64,000 nucleotides of DNA from Thermasporomyces sp036564245 (GTDB taxonomy: Bacteria > Actinomycetota > Actinomycetes > Propionibacteriales > Actinopolymorphaceae), in contig DATCKU010000067.1 of the NCBI GenBank assembly GCA_036564245.1, positions 29,552-93,551 of the forward strand, in the 5' to 3' direction. This document shows, piece by piece, positions 51,149 through 60,637 of this stretch. The translations under genes were made by a program, and so were the position numbers. The stretch's first letter is position 1, and each line of letters begins with the position of its first letter. Under the pieces are notes generated by a model. It did not search any database, was not told the DNA's origin, and saw nothing but the letters and a program-made list of their open reading frames with translations.

Positions 51149-52171
51149 TCACCGTCGTTGCGGCCGGCGCGCCCGCGCCACCGTGAGAACCGCCTTCTCG
51201 AGCGCGTAACCGGGATCGTCAGCCGCGCCCTTGATGTCGGCGTCAGCTTCCGCCACAGCCTGGACGGCCTCCGCCAGCTCGTCCTCCGTCCAGCCCCGCA
51301 GCTGTGACCGGAGCGTCTTGATCTTCCACGGGGGGACCCCAAGCTCTCGCGCAAGGGCGCCGTCACTCAGGCCGGGCGGGGCGCTCGCAAGCTTGGTCAG
51401 TCCACGCAAACCGGACGCCAACGCCGCAGTGACAAGGACCGGAGCCACACCGGAGCGCAGTGCCCATCGCAGCTGCTCGAGCGCCTGGACCGCTTGCCCC
51501 GCCAATGCGGCGTCGGCCACCGCGAAGCTCGTCACCTCGGCTCGTCCCGCGAAGTACCGGCGTACCACCTCGTCCGTGATCTCCGCGCCCGCCGTATCCG
51601 CGACCAGCTGCGCCGTCGCTGCGGCCAGGCTACGAAGATCGCTGCCCACCGCCTCGATCAACGTGCCCGCCGCCTCTTCGGTCATCCGCGCACCCCGGGC
51701 ACGCGCCTCGCGCACCACGAATCCGGGAAGCTCGTAACCACGGAGTGGATCACATGCGACCACTCGGACACCGGCCTTGCGGAGCCGGTCGACCAGCGCC
51801 TTCCCTCGCTGGCCTCCGGAATGCACGACGACGATGGCGACGTCGGGTTGCGGCTGCGTCGCCTGACTCACCAGCGCATCGGCAGCCTCGGCCGCTAGGC
51901 CCTCGGCGCCACGAATCACGAGGACTCGAGCCGCAGCGAACAGGGACGGACTGGTCAGCTCGGCGAGCGCAGCTGGATGCAGCTCGCTCGCTTCGACCTC
52001 GGAGACATCGGCCGACGGGTCGGCAGCACGTGCCGCATCGACCGCCGCGGCCACTGCTCGGTCGACCAGCAGTGACTCGGATCCGAGCACGAGCGTGACC
52101 GAGCCGAAGACGTTGTCCGGCGACGCAGCGGAGGAGCGGGATCGAGACCTGGAACGAGATGTGGGTGGCAT
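51149..52171 (-). CDS. holA: DNA polymerase III delta subunit
   Basis: 340 residues from ATG 52171. Clamp-loader subunit that opens the beta clamp. The N-terminal AAA-like fold without a functional P-loop starts NVFGSVTLVLGSESLLVDRA. The central and C-terminal helical domains (LRWALRSGVAPVLVTAALASGLRGL and the ending DPGYALEKAVLTVARAR) are typical. The first 18 residues are an unusual Ser/Arg run (MPPTSRSRSRSRSSAA), with possible later starts. Neighbours comEC and rpsT match the standard order. Confidence 0.94.
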   Translation of the reverse strand: MPPTSRSRSRSRSSAASPDNVFGSVTLVLGSESLLVDRAVAAAVDAARAADPSADVSEVEASELHPAALAELTSPSLFAAARVLVIRGAEGLAAEAADALVSQATQPQPDVAIVVVHSGGQRGKALVDRLRKAGVRVVACDPLRGYELPGFVVREARARGARMTEEAAGTLIEAVGSDLRSLAAATAQLVADTAGAEITDEVVRRYFAGRAEVTSFAVADAALAGQAVQALEQLRWALRSGVAPVLVTAALASGLRGLTKLASAPPGLSDGALARELGVPPWKIKTLRSQLRGWTEDELAEAVQAVAEADADIKGAADDPGYALEKAVLTVARARRPQRR

Positions 52172-52253
52172 CGTTCGCCAGCATCTCACGGCCTGGGGAC
52201 ATCGCCGCACCCGCCGCACAGCTCAGCGCGTCTGGCGTGCCGGCCCTGTACCG

Positions 52254-54803
52254 CTACAGCATCGGAGGCTGGACCACTCCCCCTCGCTTGCGAGTCACGA
52301 GCATCAGATCGCCCGATCTTTCGACGATCGCGACGGGACCAGCCAGGTCGGTGCGGACCACAGTGCTGCCGAGAGCGGTGAGCATCTCGATGGTCGAAGG
52401 GCCCGGATGTCCGTACTCGTTGTCGGCTCCCACGCTGATCAAGGCGATCGACGCACCCGTGGCTTCGAGGAAGTCTCGGTCCTGGTAGCGGGATCCGTGG
52501 TGCGGCACCTTGATCACGTCCGCGTGAAGGTCCACACCGGAGCGCAGGATGGCCTGCTGGGCCGGAGGTTCGATGTCTCCAGTCAGGAGGATCCGCAGCC
52601 CTTCGACCTCGGCGAGGATCACGACGCTCGCGTCGTTCTCCACCGAACCCAGGTCACCGGAATCCACGTTCAGCGCCGACCCTTGGTGTCGCTGGGCAGC
52701 ATCGAGACCGGACGGATCTGCGCCCATGCTGTCGAAAGCCTTGGCCACCGCATCGCCGGAGGGCCACAACACCGACCACGTCACGGCGCCGGCTCGCCTG
52801 CGTTCACCGACTCCGATCTCGCTGACCACCACGTGGCGAGCGGCAGCCATACCTCGAATCCGCTCGGTCGATTCCTCGCCGCGGTGTGGCCGGACACCGA
52901 TCTCGCCCACGCTCCGACCGCTCAGGACGCCAGGCAGGCCGGCGACGTGGTCGGCGTGGAAGTGGGTGAGCAAGAGGTACGGCACACGATCGACGCCGAG
53001 GTCGTCCAGACAGGCGTCGACCACGGAAGGTTCGGGACCGGCATCCACGACGAGCGCCGAGCTCGGTCCAGCGCGCAAAACGAGCGCATCACCCTGCCCG
53101 ACATCACACATCACGACCAGCCAGCCACGCGGCGGCCATCCGGTGAGCCGGGCGACGGTACCGGGAAGGGCTACCGGGTGCACGAGCCAGATGGCGAGAA
53201 CGGCCGCGAGCCCCGCCACGACGGCCCACCGTCGTAGCAACGCCGGAGCGACGAGGGCAGCTGCTGCGCACAACGCTGTGAGCACGACCACCCGCAGTGC
53301 CGTGGCCGGCCACGACACGCTGGCACCTGGCAGGCGCGCGGCCAGCGTGCCGACCTCCACGATCCAACGGGCCGCCAGCCCTGCCAGCTGCCCGGGTACA
53401 GCGGCGACCGTCACACTCAACGGTGCGAGCAGGGTGGCGACGAACCCGCAGACGGTCGCCGGGACTACTGCCGGAGCCGCTACCAGGTTCGCCACGACTG
53501 CCACGACGCTGACCTCGTCCGACAGCATCGCCACGATCGGTGTGCACGGGAGCACGGCCGCCAAGGGCACGGCAAGGGCGGCCGCCACCGTTCGAGGCAG
53601 CCAAGAGCCCAACGCTGCGGTGAATCTGGGCCCGAGGACGACGATCCCGGCCGTGGCGACGACGGACAGTGCGAAGCCGTACGACCGTCCGAGCCACGGA
53701 TCGAAGAGGAGTAGAGCGATGACCGCCGTGGCGAGCGCGGGTATACCGTGCCGGCGGGTTCCCGCCGCCATCCCGACGACGCCGACCAGGCCCATCGCGG
53801 CGGCGCGCAGCACGCTGGGCTCTGGTCTGGCCACGATGACGAAGCCGAGTGTGCAGACGACACCGAGCACCGGAAGCCCCCAGGACCGTACGCCAGTCCA
53901 CCGCGCGACGCCGAGAACGAACGCCAAGACGATCGTGAAGTTCGTGCCCGAGACCGCGGTCAGATGCGAGAGCCCGGCCGTGCGAAGGTCCGCGACAAGG
54001 GTGTGCGGCAGCTGCGAGACGTCACCCACCACGAGCGCAGGGACCAGACCTCGTTCAGCCTCCGGAAGTCCGGCGACGGCCTCGCGAAGCCCGGCACGAA
54101 GACGACCAGCTCCGAGCGAGAGTGGGCCCGGTGGCTCGACCAGCGTGGGAGGTGCGCGCGCGGAGAGAACCGCGACTTCTCGCTGCCCACGATCGGTCGG
54201 TGACAGCCGCCCGACGGTACGAACGACCGAACCGTGCTGAACCGTCCACCAGGATTCCGGTCCTGTGAGAAGCACGGGCGTCTTGACCTGCACGGTGGAC
54301 TCGCCCACCGTGATCCGCACGATGTCGGCCCTCAGCACGACATAGCCCGATCCGAACCCGCGTGAGGGCGGGCGCAGGACCGGATCGGTACGGATTCGAA
54401 GCTCCGCCGACACCAGCGCGGTTCGCTGGGCGAGCGTCGGGACCGGCCCCATCCGCGAAGCGACGACGTGTGCGGTCGTCACGAGAGACGACGCACCACC
54501 ACCGATGACGGCGACCACGACGGCGAAGACGAGCGTCGGCGGTAGGCGACTCGGCAGGAGCGGAAAGGACTGGCGTAGTCGGGACAGGCGTGGCGGCGGA
54601 AGCGGAGAGGAACGGTGCCCGTGCCGTACCGCGAGGACGATGCCCGCGACCACCAGGCCGACGGATCCCACCACCGCCTGCGTGACAGGAAGGACGGGCA
54701 CGACCAGGGCACCGAGCCAGATCATGGCCGCCAACGGCACGAGCCTCGCGTCGACCGCGCCAGAAGCATCAGCCAAGCGCTCGTCACGCACGGGGTGAGG
54801 CAC
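52254..54803 (-). CDS. comEC: DNA uptake channel protein ComEC
   Basis: 849 residues. GTG at 54803. An N-terminal set of helices, then a domain resembling an OB fold, the Competence membrane domain (LSHLTAVSGTNFTIVLAFV, near 290) and a C-terminal metallo-beta-lactamase domain with LLTHFHADHVAGLPGV (near 615). It transports single-stranded DNA across the membrane. With comEA it makes the core of a competence system, though pilus genes are not in this window. Confidence 0.93.
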   Translation of the reverse strand: MPHPVRDERLADASGAVDARLVPLAAMIWLGALVVPVLPVTQAVVGSVGLVVAGIVLAVRHGHRSSPLPPPRLSRLRQSFPLLPSRLPPTLVFAVVVAVIGGGASSLVTTAHVVASRMGPVPTLAQRTALVSAELRIRTDPVLRPPSRGFGSGYVVLRADIVRITVGESTVQVKTPVLLTGPESWWTVQHGSVVRTVGRLSPTDRGQREVAVLSARAPPTLVEPPGPLSLGAGRLRAGLREAVAGLPEAERGLVPALVVGDVSQLPHTLVADLRTAGLSHLTAVSGTNFTIVLAFVLGVARWTGVRSWGLPVLGVVCTLGFVIVARPEPSVLRAAAMGLVGVVGMAAGTRRHGIPALATAVIALLLFDPWLGRSYGFALSVVATAGIVVLGPRFTAALGSWLPRTVAAALAVPLAAVLPCTPIVAMLSDEVSVVAVVANLVAAPAVVPATVCGFVATLLAPLSVTVAAVPGQLAGLAARWIVEVGTLAARLPGASVSWPATALRVVVLTALCAAAALVAPALLRRWAVVAGLAAVLAIWLVHPVALPGTVARLTGWPPRGWLVVMCDVGQGDALVLRAGPSSALVVDAGPEPSVVDACLDDLGVDRVPYLLLTHFHADHVAGLPGVLSGRSVGEIGVRPHRGEESTERIRGMAAARHVVVSEIGVGERRRAGAVTWSVLWPSGDAVAKAFDSMGADPSGLDAAQRHQGSALNVDSGDLGSVENDASVVILAEVEGLRILLTGDIEPPAQQAILRSGVDLHADVIKVPHHGSRYQDRDFLEATGASIALISVGADNEYGHPGPSTIEMLTALGSTVVRTDLAGPVAIVERSGDLMLVTRKRGGVVQPPML

Positions 54804-54822
54804 GGTCGTTCCGCCACCCTCC

Positions 54823-55857
54823 TCACACCGTGACGAGCTCGCGCAGCTCGGCGAACCTGCGCTCGCCGATTCCGGTGACGTTTCGCAGCTCCTCGACGCT
54901 CGTGAACCGGCCCTGCGCGGTGCGGAACTCGATGATCCGCTGGGCGAGTACCGGACCGATTCCCGGGAGCTCAGTCAGCTGCTCGAGCGTCGCCGTGTTG
55001 AGGTTGAGCAACCCACCAGGTTCACCGGCCGTGGCCGCAGGAACGCTCGGCACGGCCGCACTCCCTCCGGCCACCGCGCCTGGACCGGCACCGACGAACA
55101 CCTGCTCTCCATCGACGAGCGGCCGAGCCAGGTTGAGCCGGTCGAGATCGGCGCGACGTATCGCACCGCCCGCGGCATCGATGGCGTCGAGGACCCGCGC
55201 ACCCGCCGGTAGCCGAATCACACCGGGGTTGCGTACCTTCCCCGCCACGTGCACGACGATCGCTGGCGGGCTCGGCTGCGTCGGGCTGGCAGCCGTGGCA
55301 GGGCTCGCCGACGCGAGGAGTGTGGCGGTCACCGTCGGCCGTGGCACCACCTCCTGCACCGGGCGGTTGCGGAGGAGCATGATCGCGGCACCGACGACCG
55401 CCACGAGCAGGAGAACGGCGACGACCATGACGTGACCGCGACGCAAGCCCCAGGAGACGTCATCTGCAGACGCGAGGACCGGTGCGTCGGTCGAACGGGA
55501 GTCGGGCATGGGCGCGGCGCTCCCCTCCTGGTCGAGCTGCGGGAGTGCGTCGAACGAGTCGCCCCGGTGGTCATGGAGGTGCGACGTTCCGGGCTCCTCG
55601 TCCGCCTGACGGTTTTCACCTGGCATCTCTTCCGGAACGGCGGCAGACGACTCGTCCGTGCTCAGGCCACACCGGCCGGCGGCCGCCTGCTCGGCGGCCA
55701 CCAACCCACAGGACACCGCCGGCGTGGGGGCACGGGACGGTATCCACCCGCCCACGCGAAACCCACTGGACGTGCGCTGGCATGCCTTCCTGATCCGACG
55801 AACCGCCAACGCGACGTCCTCGGCCGCAGTCCGGCGACGCTGTCTTCGTCGAAACAT
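54823..55857 (-). CDS. comEA: ComEA-type DNA-binding protein (SLBB plus HhH)
   Basis: 344 residues. A long N-terminal cytosolic region (about 140 residues, acidic and poorly conserved), one transmembrane helix (142-162), then an SLBB domain (VHVAGKVRNPGVIRLPAGARVLDAIDAAGG) and two helix-hairpin-helix motifs at the end (LNTATLEQLTELPGIGPVLAQRI). It binds DNA outside the membrane and passes it to ComEC. Ends 20 bp before comEC. Confidence 0.93.
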   Translation of the reverse strand: MFRRRQRRRTAAEDVALAVRRIRKACQRTSSGFRVGGWIPSRAPTPAVSCGLVAAEQAAAGRCGLSTDESSAAVPEEMPGENRQADEEPGTSHLHDHRGDSFDALPQLDQEGSAAPMPDSRSTDAPVLASADDVSWGLRRGHVMVVAVLLLVAVVGAAIMLLRNRPVQEVVPRPTVTATLLASASPATAASPTQPSPPAIVVHVAGKVRNPGVIRLPAGARVLDAIDAAGGAIRRADLDRLNLARPLVDGEQVFVGAGPGAVAGGSAAVPSVPAATAGEPGGLLNLNTATLEQLTELPGIGPVLAQRIIEFRTAQGRFTSVEELRNVTGIGERRFAELRELVTV

Positions 55858-55965
55858 GCATGCGACGCTAGAGATCTCATCGACTCGACGGTCGACCGCG
55901 CCGCGATCTGTGGATGACTCAGCCGGCGTACGGATCTGTGGACAACTGGCGTCCTGCTCAGGCCC

Positions 55966-56946
55966 TCACGTGAGCGACGGCCACGGTCGTGGCGGACCCT
56001 GGGCGAAGAAGCGAAGGATCTCCAGGATCCGGCTCATCGGTGGGACCGTCCACGCACGCTCGTCGGTCCGCGGCTCTCGGGCGACGCTCTGCAGAGCCCA
56101 GGACAGGTGGTACCACAAGACCCGCGCTGCCCAGGTCGACAGCAGATCCGTGTTCCGTGCCGCTCCCAGCTCGGAGAGGTATCCCTCGAGCGCGTACGGC
56201 ACAGCACGCAACGGAAGCTTCGCGAAGTCGACGGCTGGGTCCGACCAGGCGGCGTCACCCCAGTCGACGAGGGCAGCCAACTCGAAGGCGCGTCCAGTCG
56301 ACCCGTCCGCCGAAGCAGCCGAGTCAGCCGCCGCCGTCACCACGAGGTTGGTCGGAGCCACATCCCCATGGACGACGACCGGTTCGACGTCTGCCGGACG
56401 CAGCTCGTCGAGTCGATCGAACCATCCGATCAGCCAACGGCTGGCGTCGACGTCGATGTACCCGGCTTCGGCCAACGCCTCGGCCGTCGGACGGGGATCG
56501 ACGTCCTCGTGGACGTGCAGACCGGGGAGCGCACCGACGGTGTGGCGGGTCAACCGGTGCAGGCGCGCGAGACTGCGTCCGACCGCGCGGTAGGCGCGAG
56601 CCGCCGCAGTAGGTGGTACGGCTAGCTCGGCAAGGTCGCGGCCATGAACCCGTTCCAGGACGAGGTACGGAACGCCAACGACAGAACAACTGTCGTCGTA
56701 CGTCACCACAGCGGGCGTACGGACGCCGGCCCGCCGTGCCAAGGGAATCACCGTTGCCTCCTTGGCAAGCTCCGCGAGCCGGGCGCCTCCCCCACGGGGT
56801 ATCCGTACGACCAGATGATCTCCGAGAAAGTAGACGTAGTTGGCGGCACCAGGAGCCGGCGCTGGGGCGATGTCTTCGGTCGGAATGTGGTATCGATCCG
56901 CGATCGCAACCAGCGCCTGACGCCGTGAGTCTCCACGCAGGTCCAC
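55966..56946 (-). CDS. Phosphotransferase (APH-fold) protein 3
   Basis: 326 residues from GTG 56946. The kinase-like fold with VVHGDVAPTNLVV (HxDxxxxN, near 208) and metal Asp in ALVDWGDAAWSDP. The N-lobe YVYFLGDHLVVRIPRGGGARL has the Arg/Lys position for ATP. It is less similar to the pair at 41749 and 45796. It is likely co-transcribed with degV, only 11 bp apart. Substrate unknown. Confidence 0.85.
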   Translation of the reverse strand: MDLRGDSRRQALVAIADRYHIPTEDIAPAPAPGAANYVYFLGDHLVVRIPRGGGARLAELAKEATVIPLARRAGVRTPAVVTYDDSCSVVGVPYLVLERVHGRDLAELAVPPTAAARAYRAVGRSLARLHRLTRHTVGALPGLHVHEDVDPRPTAEALAEAGYIDVDASRWLIGWFDRLDELRPADVEPVVVHGDVAPTNLVVTAAADSAASADGSTGRAFELAALVDWGDAAWSDPAVDFAKLPLRAVPYALEGYLSELGAARNTDLLSTWAARVLWYHLSWALQSVAREPRTDERAWTVPPMSRILEILRFFAQGPPRPWPSLT

Positions 56947-56957
56947 GAGCGCCCAGG

Positions 56958-58004
56958 CTATGTCACGGCAGGCTGAGAGCTCAGCACAGGCGACACGACC
57001 GCGCCCACCATGCCTGGACCCAGATGGGCCCCCATCACACCATCGGCTTCGCGGATGACCACACGACCGATCCCACGCCCCGCGCCACCCAGTCGCTCGG
57101 CGAGCTCGGCCGCGCGCGCCGGCGCCTCGAGGTGATGCACCGCGATCTCCACCTCAGCCAGGTCGCCCCGCAGCAGGCGCTGCGCCTCTGCACGGGTGCG
57201 CCGCTCCAGCTCCGCCACGGCGCTGGTCGTCGTACGCGAGCTCGTGAGCAGCTCGAGCTGGCCGCTAGAGATTCTCAGGACCGGTACCCGCTTGGCGGCG
57301 AGGAGGAATCCGACGAACGCCCGGGCGGCGCCGAACCTGCCGTCGGACCGCTGCGATCCGAACGGGTCCACCGTTACCAGCGTTTGCGTTGCGGCGGCAC
57401 ATCGACGCGCCAGGTCCGCCACTGTCTTCGCGTCGGCGCCCTCGCGGGCCGCTCGGGCCGCGGTGAGCACGGCGAAGCCCAGCCCCATCCCGACCTGCCG
57501 AGAGTCGACCACGCTGACCGGTACGTCGGCCTGCAGCGCCCCGAGGCGGGCCGCATCATGCGTACTGGAAAGGTCGGCGGACAGATGGATCGACACGACA
57601 TGAGTCGCCCCACGCGCGGCGACGGCGCGGTACGCCTCCAGGAACGACTGAGGCGACGGCCGTGAGGTTGTCACGCGCTCACCGCCACGGAAGGCCTGAG
57701 CCAGACGACGTCGTGCGTCCGAGCCACCGTCGGCACATGACGAATCGCCGACCACGACGTGCAACGGGACGACCGTGATGTCGTACCGCGCCACTTCCAC
57801 GTCCGAAAGACACGCGGTGGAGTCGGTCACCACCGCGACCCGCTCGGTGCGTTTCGCTCGTGACGTTCGCTTCGCAGTGGTACGCGTTGGCTTGGCGGGG
57901 CGCTTTCCCGTCTTCTTCGCGGTCGCCTTGGCTGCCTTCTTGGCGGTCGCCTGCGTTGTCCTCGTGCTCGGCGTCGTCGTTGCCGTGCTCACCCGGATGG
58001 CCAT
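56958..58004 (-). CDS. DegV-family lipid-binding protein with histone H1-like tail
   Basis: 348 residues. The DegV domain starts near 55 (RVAVVTDSTACLSDVEVARYDITVVPLHVVV) and is full length with RPSPQSFLEAYR and ISIHLSADLSSTHDAA-type SIHLSADLSSTHDAARLG. DegV proteins bind fatty acids and act with fatty acid kinase. In front is a Lys/Ala/Thr-rich tail (about residues 12-52: KKAAKATAKKTGKRPAKPTR and on) resembling bacterial H1-like nucleoid tails. In-frame GTG codons after the ATG do not remove it. The cognate DhaK-like kinase is not adjacent. Confidence 0.88.
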   Translation of the reverse strand: MAIRVSTATTTPSTRTTQATAKKAAKATAKKTGKRPAKPTRTTAKRTSRAKRTERVAVVTDSTACLSDVEVARYDITVVPLHVVVGDSSCADGGSDARRRLAQAFRGGERVTTSRPSPQSFLEAYRAVAARGATHVVSIHLSADLSSTHDAARLGALQADVPVSVVDSRQVGMGLGFAVLTAARAAREGADAKTVADLARRCAAATQTLVTVDPFGSQRSDGRFGAARAFVGFLLAAKRVPVLRISSGQLELLTSSRTTTSAVAELERRTRAEAQRLLRGDLAEVEIAVHHLEAPARAAELAERLGGAGRGIGRVVIREADGVMGAHLGPGMVGAVVSPVLSSQPAVT

Positions 58005-58046
58005 GCGGCGAGGCTAGCCTGCGCCGCGTTCGGCGAGGAGACCAGC

Positions 58047-58583
58047 ATGTCGGTGGCACCGTCGATACTGCCCGTCATGTACGAGACGCAAGCAGAGGTT
58101 CGCGACCTCCAGAAGCTCCTCGACTCCTCCTTGTCCCGCTCCACCCGTCACCTGCGTTCGATCATCGTTCCCGGCAAGACCGCCGTATCGGCACGCCAGC
58201 TCTGCGACATGCTCACCGGGATGTGCGTGCTCTCGATCGCCACCGTGACCGCCAAGGGCGAGCCTCGCATCTCCGCGGTCGACGGTCACTTCTGGCACGG
58301 GCGGTGGATCTTCGGTACCGACGCCTCCGCGGCCAAGGCACGTCACCTGCGCGCACGGCCTGCGGTGAGCGTGGCGCATCTGCGTGGTGAGGAGCTGGGC
58401 GTCTTCACCCATGGGAAGGTCGAGCCGCTCGTGGCCGACCACCCCGACTGGCCGGCGATCCTGGAGCACCTCACCAACCACTACGGCGTCTCGCCGACAA
58501 CGTTCGGAGACGAGGTGGTCTACTACCGACTGCAGCCGCACTGGATGGTGGCCTACGGCCAGCTCGAGAAACTGTCCACCTAG
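58047..58583 (+). CDS. Pyridoxamine 5'-phosphate oxidase-like flavoprotein
   Basis: 178 residues from ATG 58047 (GAGGAG upstream; ATG 58077 also possible). Split-barrel FMN-binding pattern: VLSIATVTAKGEPRISAVDGHFWHGRWIFGTDASAAKARHLRARPAVSVAHL. Such F420- or FMN-dependent enzymes are many in actinobacteria, so the name PdxH is not justified. Divergent from degV. Convergent with the leuS paralogue. Confidence 0.85.
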   Translation: MSVAPSILPVMYETQAEVRDLQKLLDSSLSRSTRHLRSIIVPGKTAVSARQLCDMLTGMCVLSIATVTAKGEPRISAVDGHFWHGRWIFGTDASAAKARHLRARPAVSVAHLRGEELGVFTHGKVEPLVADHPDWPAILEHLTNHYGVSPTTFGDEVVYYRLQPHWMVAYGQLEKLST

Positions 58584-58643
58584 CGTACGGCTCGCATGAC
58601 GGTGCGCGACCGAAGCCGCTCACGCCCGGCCCGCGAGAGGCGC

Positions 58644-60347
58644 TCACCGGGGCACGACGTTGACGAGCCGCGGCGCCCCCACGACGACCTTCGCCACCTC
58701 CAGGCCAGCGAGCGCGGTGCGCACCTTGGCCGATGCCAGGGCCAGCTCCTGCAACTCGGCTTCGCCAATCTCCCGCGGCACCTCGAGCCGGTCACGCACC
58801 TTGCCTGCCACCTGGACCACGCAGGTGACAGTTTCGGCAACAAGACAAGCCGGATCAGGTTCCGGATACGGTACGTACGCCAACGAGCGTTCGGCACCTT
58901 GCAGCCGCGCCCACAGCTCCTCGGCGATGTGCGGAGCGAACGGCGCCAGCATGAGGACGTACGGCTCGGCAGCCTCCCGAGGCATCGCGTCCAGCCCGCT
59001 CAGGTGTTTCGACAGCTCGATCAGCCGAGCGATCGCCGTGTTGAACGCGAGGTCGTCCATGTCCTTGCCGACCGCGGCAATCGTTCGGTGCAGCTGTCGT
59101 CTCGTCTCAGGCTTCGCAGGAGCGTCCACCACGCGCAGGTCGCCGGACTCCTCGTCGACGAACGTCCGCCAGACTCGCTGCAGGAACCGGTGCAGCCCGA
59201 CGATGCCCCGCGCATCCCACGGCCTGCAGACGCGCAACGGTCCGGTCGACATGACGTACAGCCGGAACGTGTCCGCGCCGTACGTCTCGCACATCTCGTC
59301 CGGCGTCACCATGTTGCGCAAGCTCTTGCCCATCTTGCCCAGGCTTCGCCGGACCGGCCTTCCCTGATGGAAGAACTGACCGTCACACTCTTCTACCTCG
59401 GCCGCAGGAACGTAGACCCCGCGCTCGTCGGTGTAGGCGTACGCCTGGATGTAGCCGATGGTGACCAGCCGGCGAAACGGCTCCTTGCTCGAGACATAGC
59501 CCAGGTCGTAGAGCACCTTGTGCCAGAAACGCGCGTAGAGCAGGTGCAGCACGGCATGCTCGACCCCTCCGACATACAGGTCGACGCCACCTGGATCGGC
59601 TTCGCCACGCGGCCCCATCCAGTACTTCTCGATCGCCGGATCGCAGAACTGCCTGTCATTGCGGGGATCCAGATACCGCAGCTCATACCAACACGAGCCC
59701 GCCCATTGCGGCATCGTGTGGGTCTCCCGGCGATAGGTCTTGGGTCCGTCACCGAGGTCGAGGCGTACCGTCGCCCAATCGGTCAGCCGGGCCAGCGGTG
59801 GTTCCGGCTCGGAGTCCTTGTCGAACGGATCGCGTGGCTCAGCAATGGGACGGGCCTTGTCCTGCGCGGCGTCGTACCACGAGTTGAAGATCTGCAGGAA
59901 CATCCACTGCGTCCACCGGTAGAACCGCACATCCGTGGTCGAGACGCTCCGCCGCTCGTCGTGGCCGAATCCCAACCTGCGCAGCTGGCCACGAATGGTG
60001 GCGATGGTGCGTTCGGTCGTGGTGCGTGGATGCTGTCCGGTCTGGATGGCGTACTGCTCGGCAGGGAGTCCGAACGCATCGAATCCGAACGCGTGCATCA
60101 CGTTGTAGCCACGTATCCGCAGATAGCGTCCGTAGACGTCGGTGGCGACATAACCCAGCGGGTGCCCGACGTGCATCGTCCCGGATGGGCCGATGAACAT
60201 GTCGAGGACGTAGAACTTCGGTCGCGTGTGGTCGACGTCGGCGTGAAAGGTACGGTGCTCTTGCCAATACGCCTGCCACCGAGTCTCAATCTGGTTCGCT
60301 AGTTCGGCCGCGTAACGAAAGGGACGCGGATCAGACGACTCTGACAT
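58644..60347 (-). CDS. Leucyl-tRNA synthetase paralogue lacking the CP1 editing domain
   Basis: 567 residues from ATG 60347 with AAGGAG upstream. Class I catalytic core: HVGH (59-62) and KMGKS (338-342), plus AFGFDAFGLPAEQYA and QVAGKVRD near the C-terminus, ending LVNVVPR like the full enzyme. Between YRWTQWMF (144-151) and ETHTMPQWAGSCWYELRY (208-225) are about 57 residues where the neighbouring LeuRS has about 360, so the editing domain (TTRPDTLFG, GTGAIMAVP), its zinc ribbon and the leucine-specific insert are missing. Both signature motifs remain, so activation of leucine is plausible. It has its own Leu leader peptide. Confidence 0.9.
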   Translation of the reverse strand: MSESSDPRPFRYAAELANQIETRWQAYWQEHRTFHADVDHTRPKFYVLDMFIGPSGTMHVGHPLGYVATDVYGRYLRIRGYNVMHAFGFDAFGLPAEQYAIQTGQHPRTTTERTIATIRGQLRRLGFGHDERRSVSTTDVRFYRWTQWMFLQIFNSWYDAAQDKARPIAEPRDPFDKDSEPEPPLARLTDWATVRLDLGDGPKTYRRETHTMPQWAGSCWYELRYLDPRNDRQFCDPAIEKYWMGPRGEADPGGVDLYVGGVEHAVLHLLYARFWHKVLYDLGYVSSKEPFRRLVTIGYIQAYAYTDERGVYVPAAEVEECDGQFFHQGRPVRRSLGKMGKSLRNMVTPDEMCETYGADTFRLYVMSTGPLRVCRPWDARGIVGLHRFLQRVWRTFVDEESGDLRVVDAPAKPETRRQLHRTIAAVGKDMDDLAFNTAIARLIELSKHLSGLDAMPREAAEPYVLMLAPFAPHIAEELWARLQGAERSLAYVPYPEPDPACLVAETVTCVVQVAGKVRDRLEVPREIGEAELQELALASAKVRTALAGLEVAKVVVGAPRLVNVVPR

Positions 60348-60400
60348 GGTCGAATCCTCTTCTCCTTGAGCCTTCTCACGTCTCGAGTCGCATGCGTGAG

Positions 60401-60471
60401 GGCCGCGCCAGCGGATGCTTCGACCGAGCATCCGCTGGAGGTCAGCGCGGCTGGCTAAGGAGAAGGATCAT
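60401..60471 (-). promoter_or_regulatory. Leucine attenuator of the LeuRS paralogue
   Basis: Leader ORF 60442-60471 encodes MILLLSQPR with codons CTT CTC CTT in a row. 60408-60438 forms a perfect 12-bp hairpin (CCAGCGGATGCT, 7-nt loop). A further outer pairing of GCCGCG in the leader with CGCGGC at about 60402-60407 encloses the stop codon in a bulge. There is no T-run after it. Position of a ribosome on the Leu codons would decide pairing. Its last residues (LLLS-x-PR) and mRNA (CTCCTTAGC, then CCGCGCTGA) match the leuS leader. Confidence 0.82.
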
Positions 60472-60637
60472 TCGCACGATCGCAGACTAACTGTGCCCAC
60501 AAGGTCCATCACCCGAACGACAGCAGCGCTCAGGCGACGGAGTCAATGGTCGTGTGGGCCTGACCCTCGACATCGAGGGCCACGACCCGTCGACCGCTGC
60601 ACCGGTTGAGCAAACCGGCGAAGAGGTACGCAGCGAG

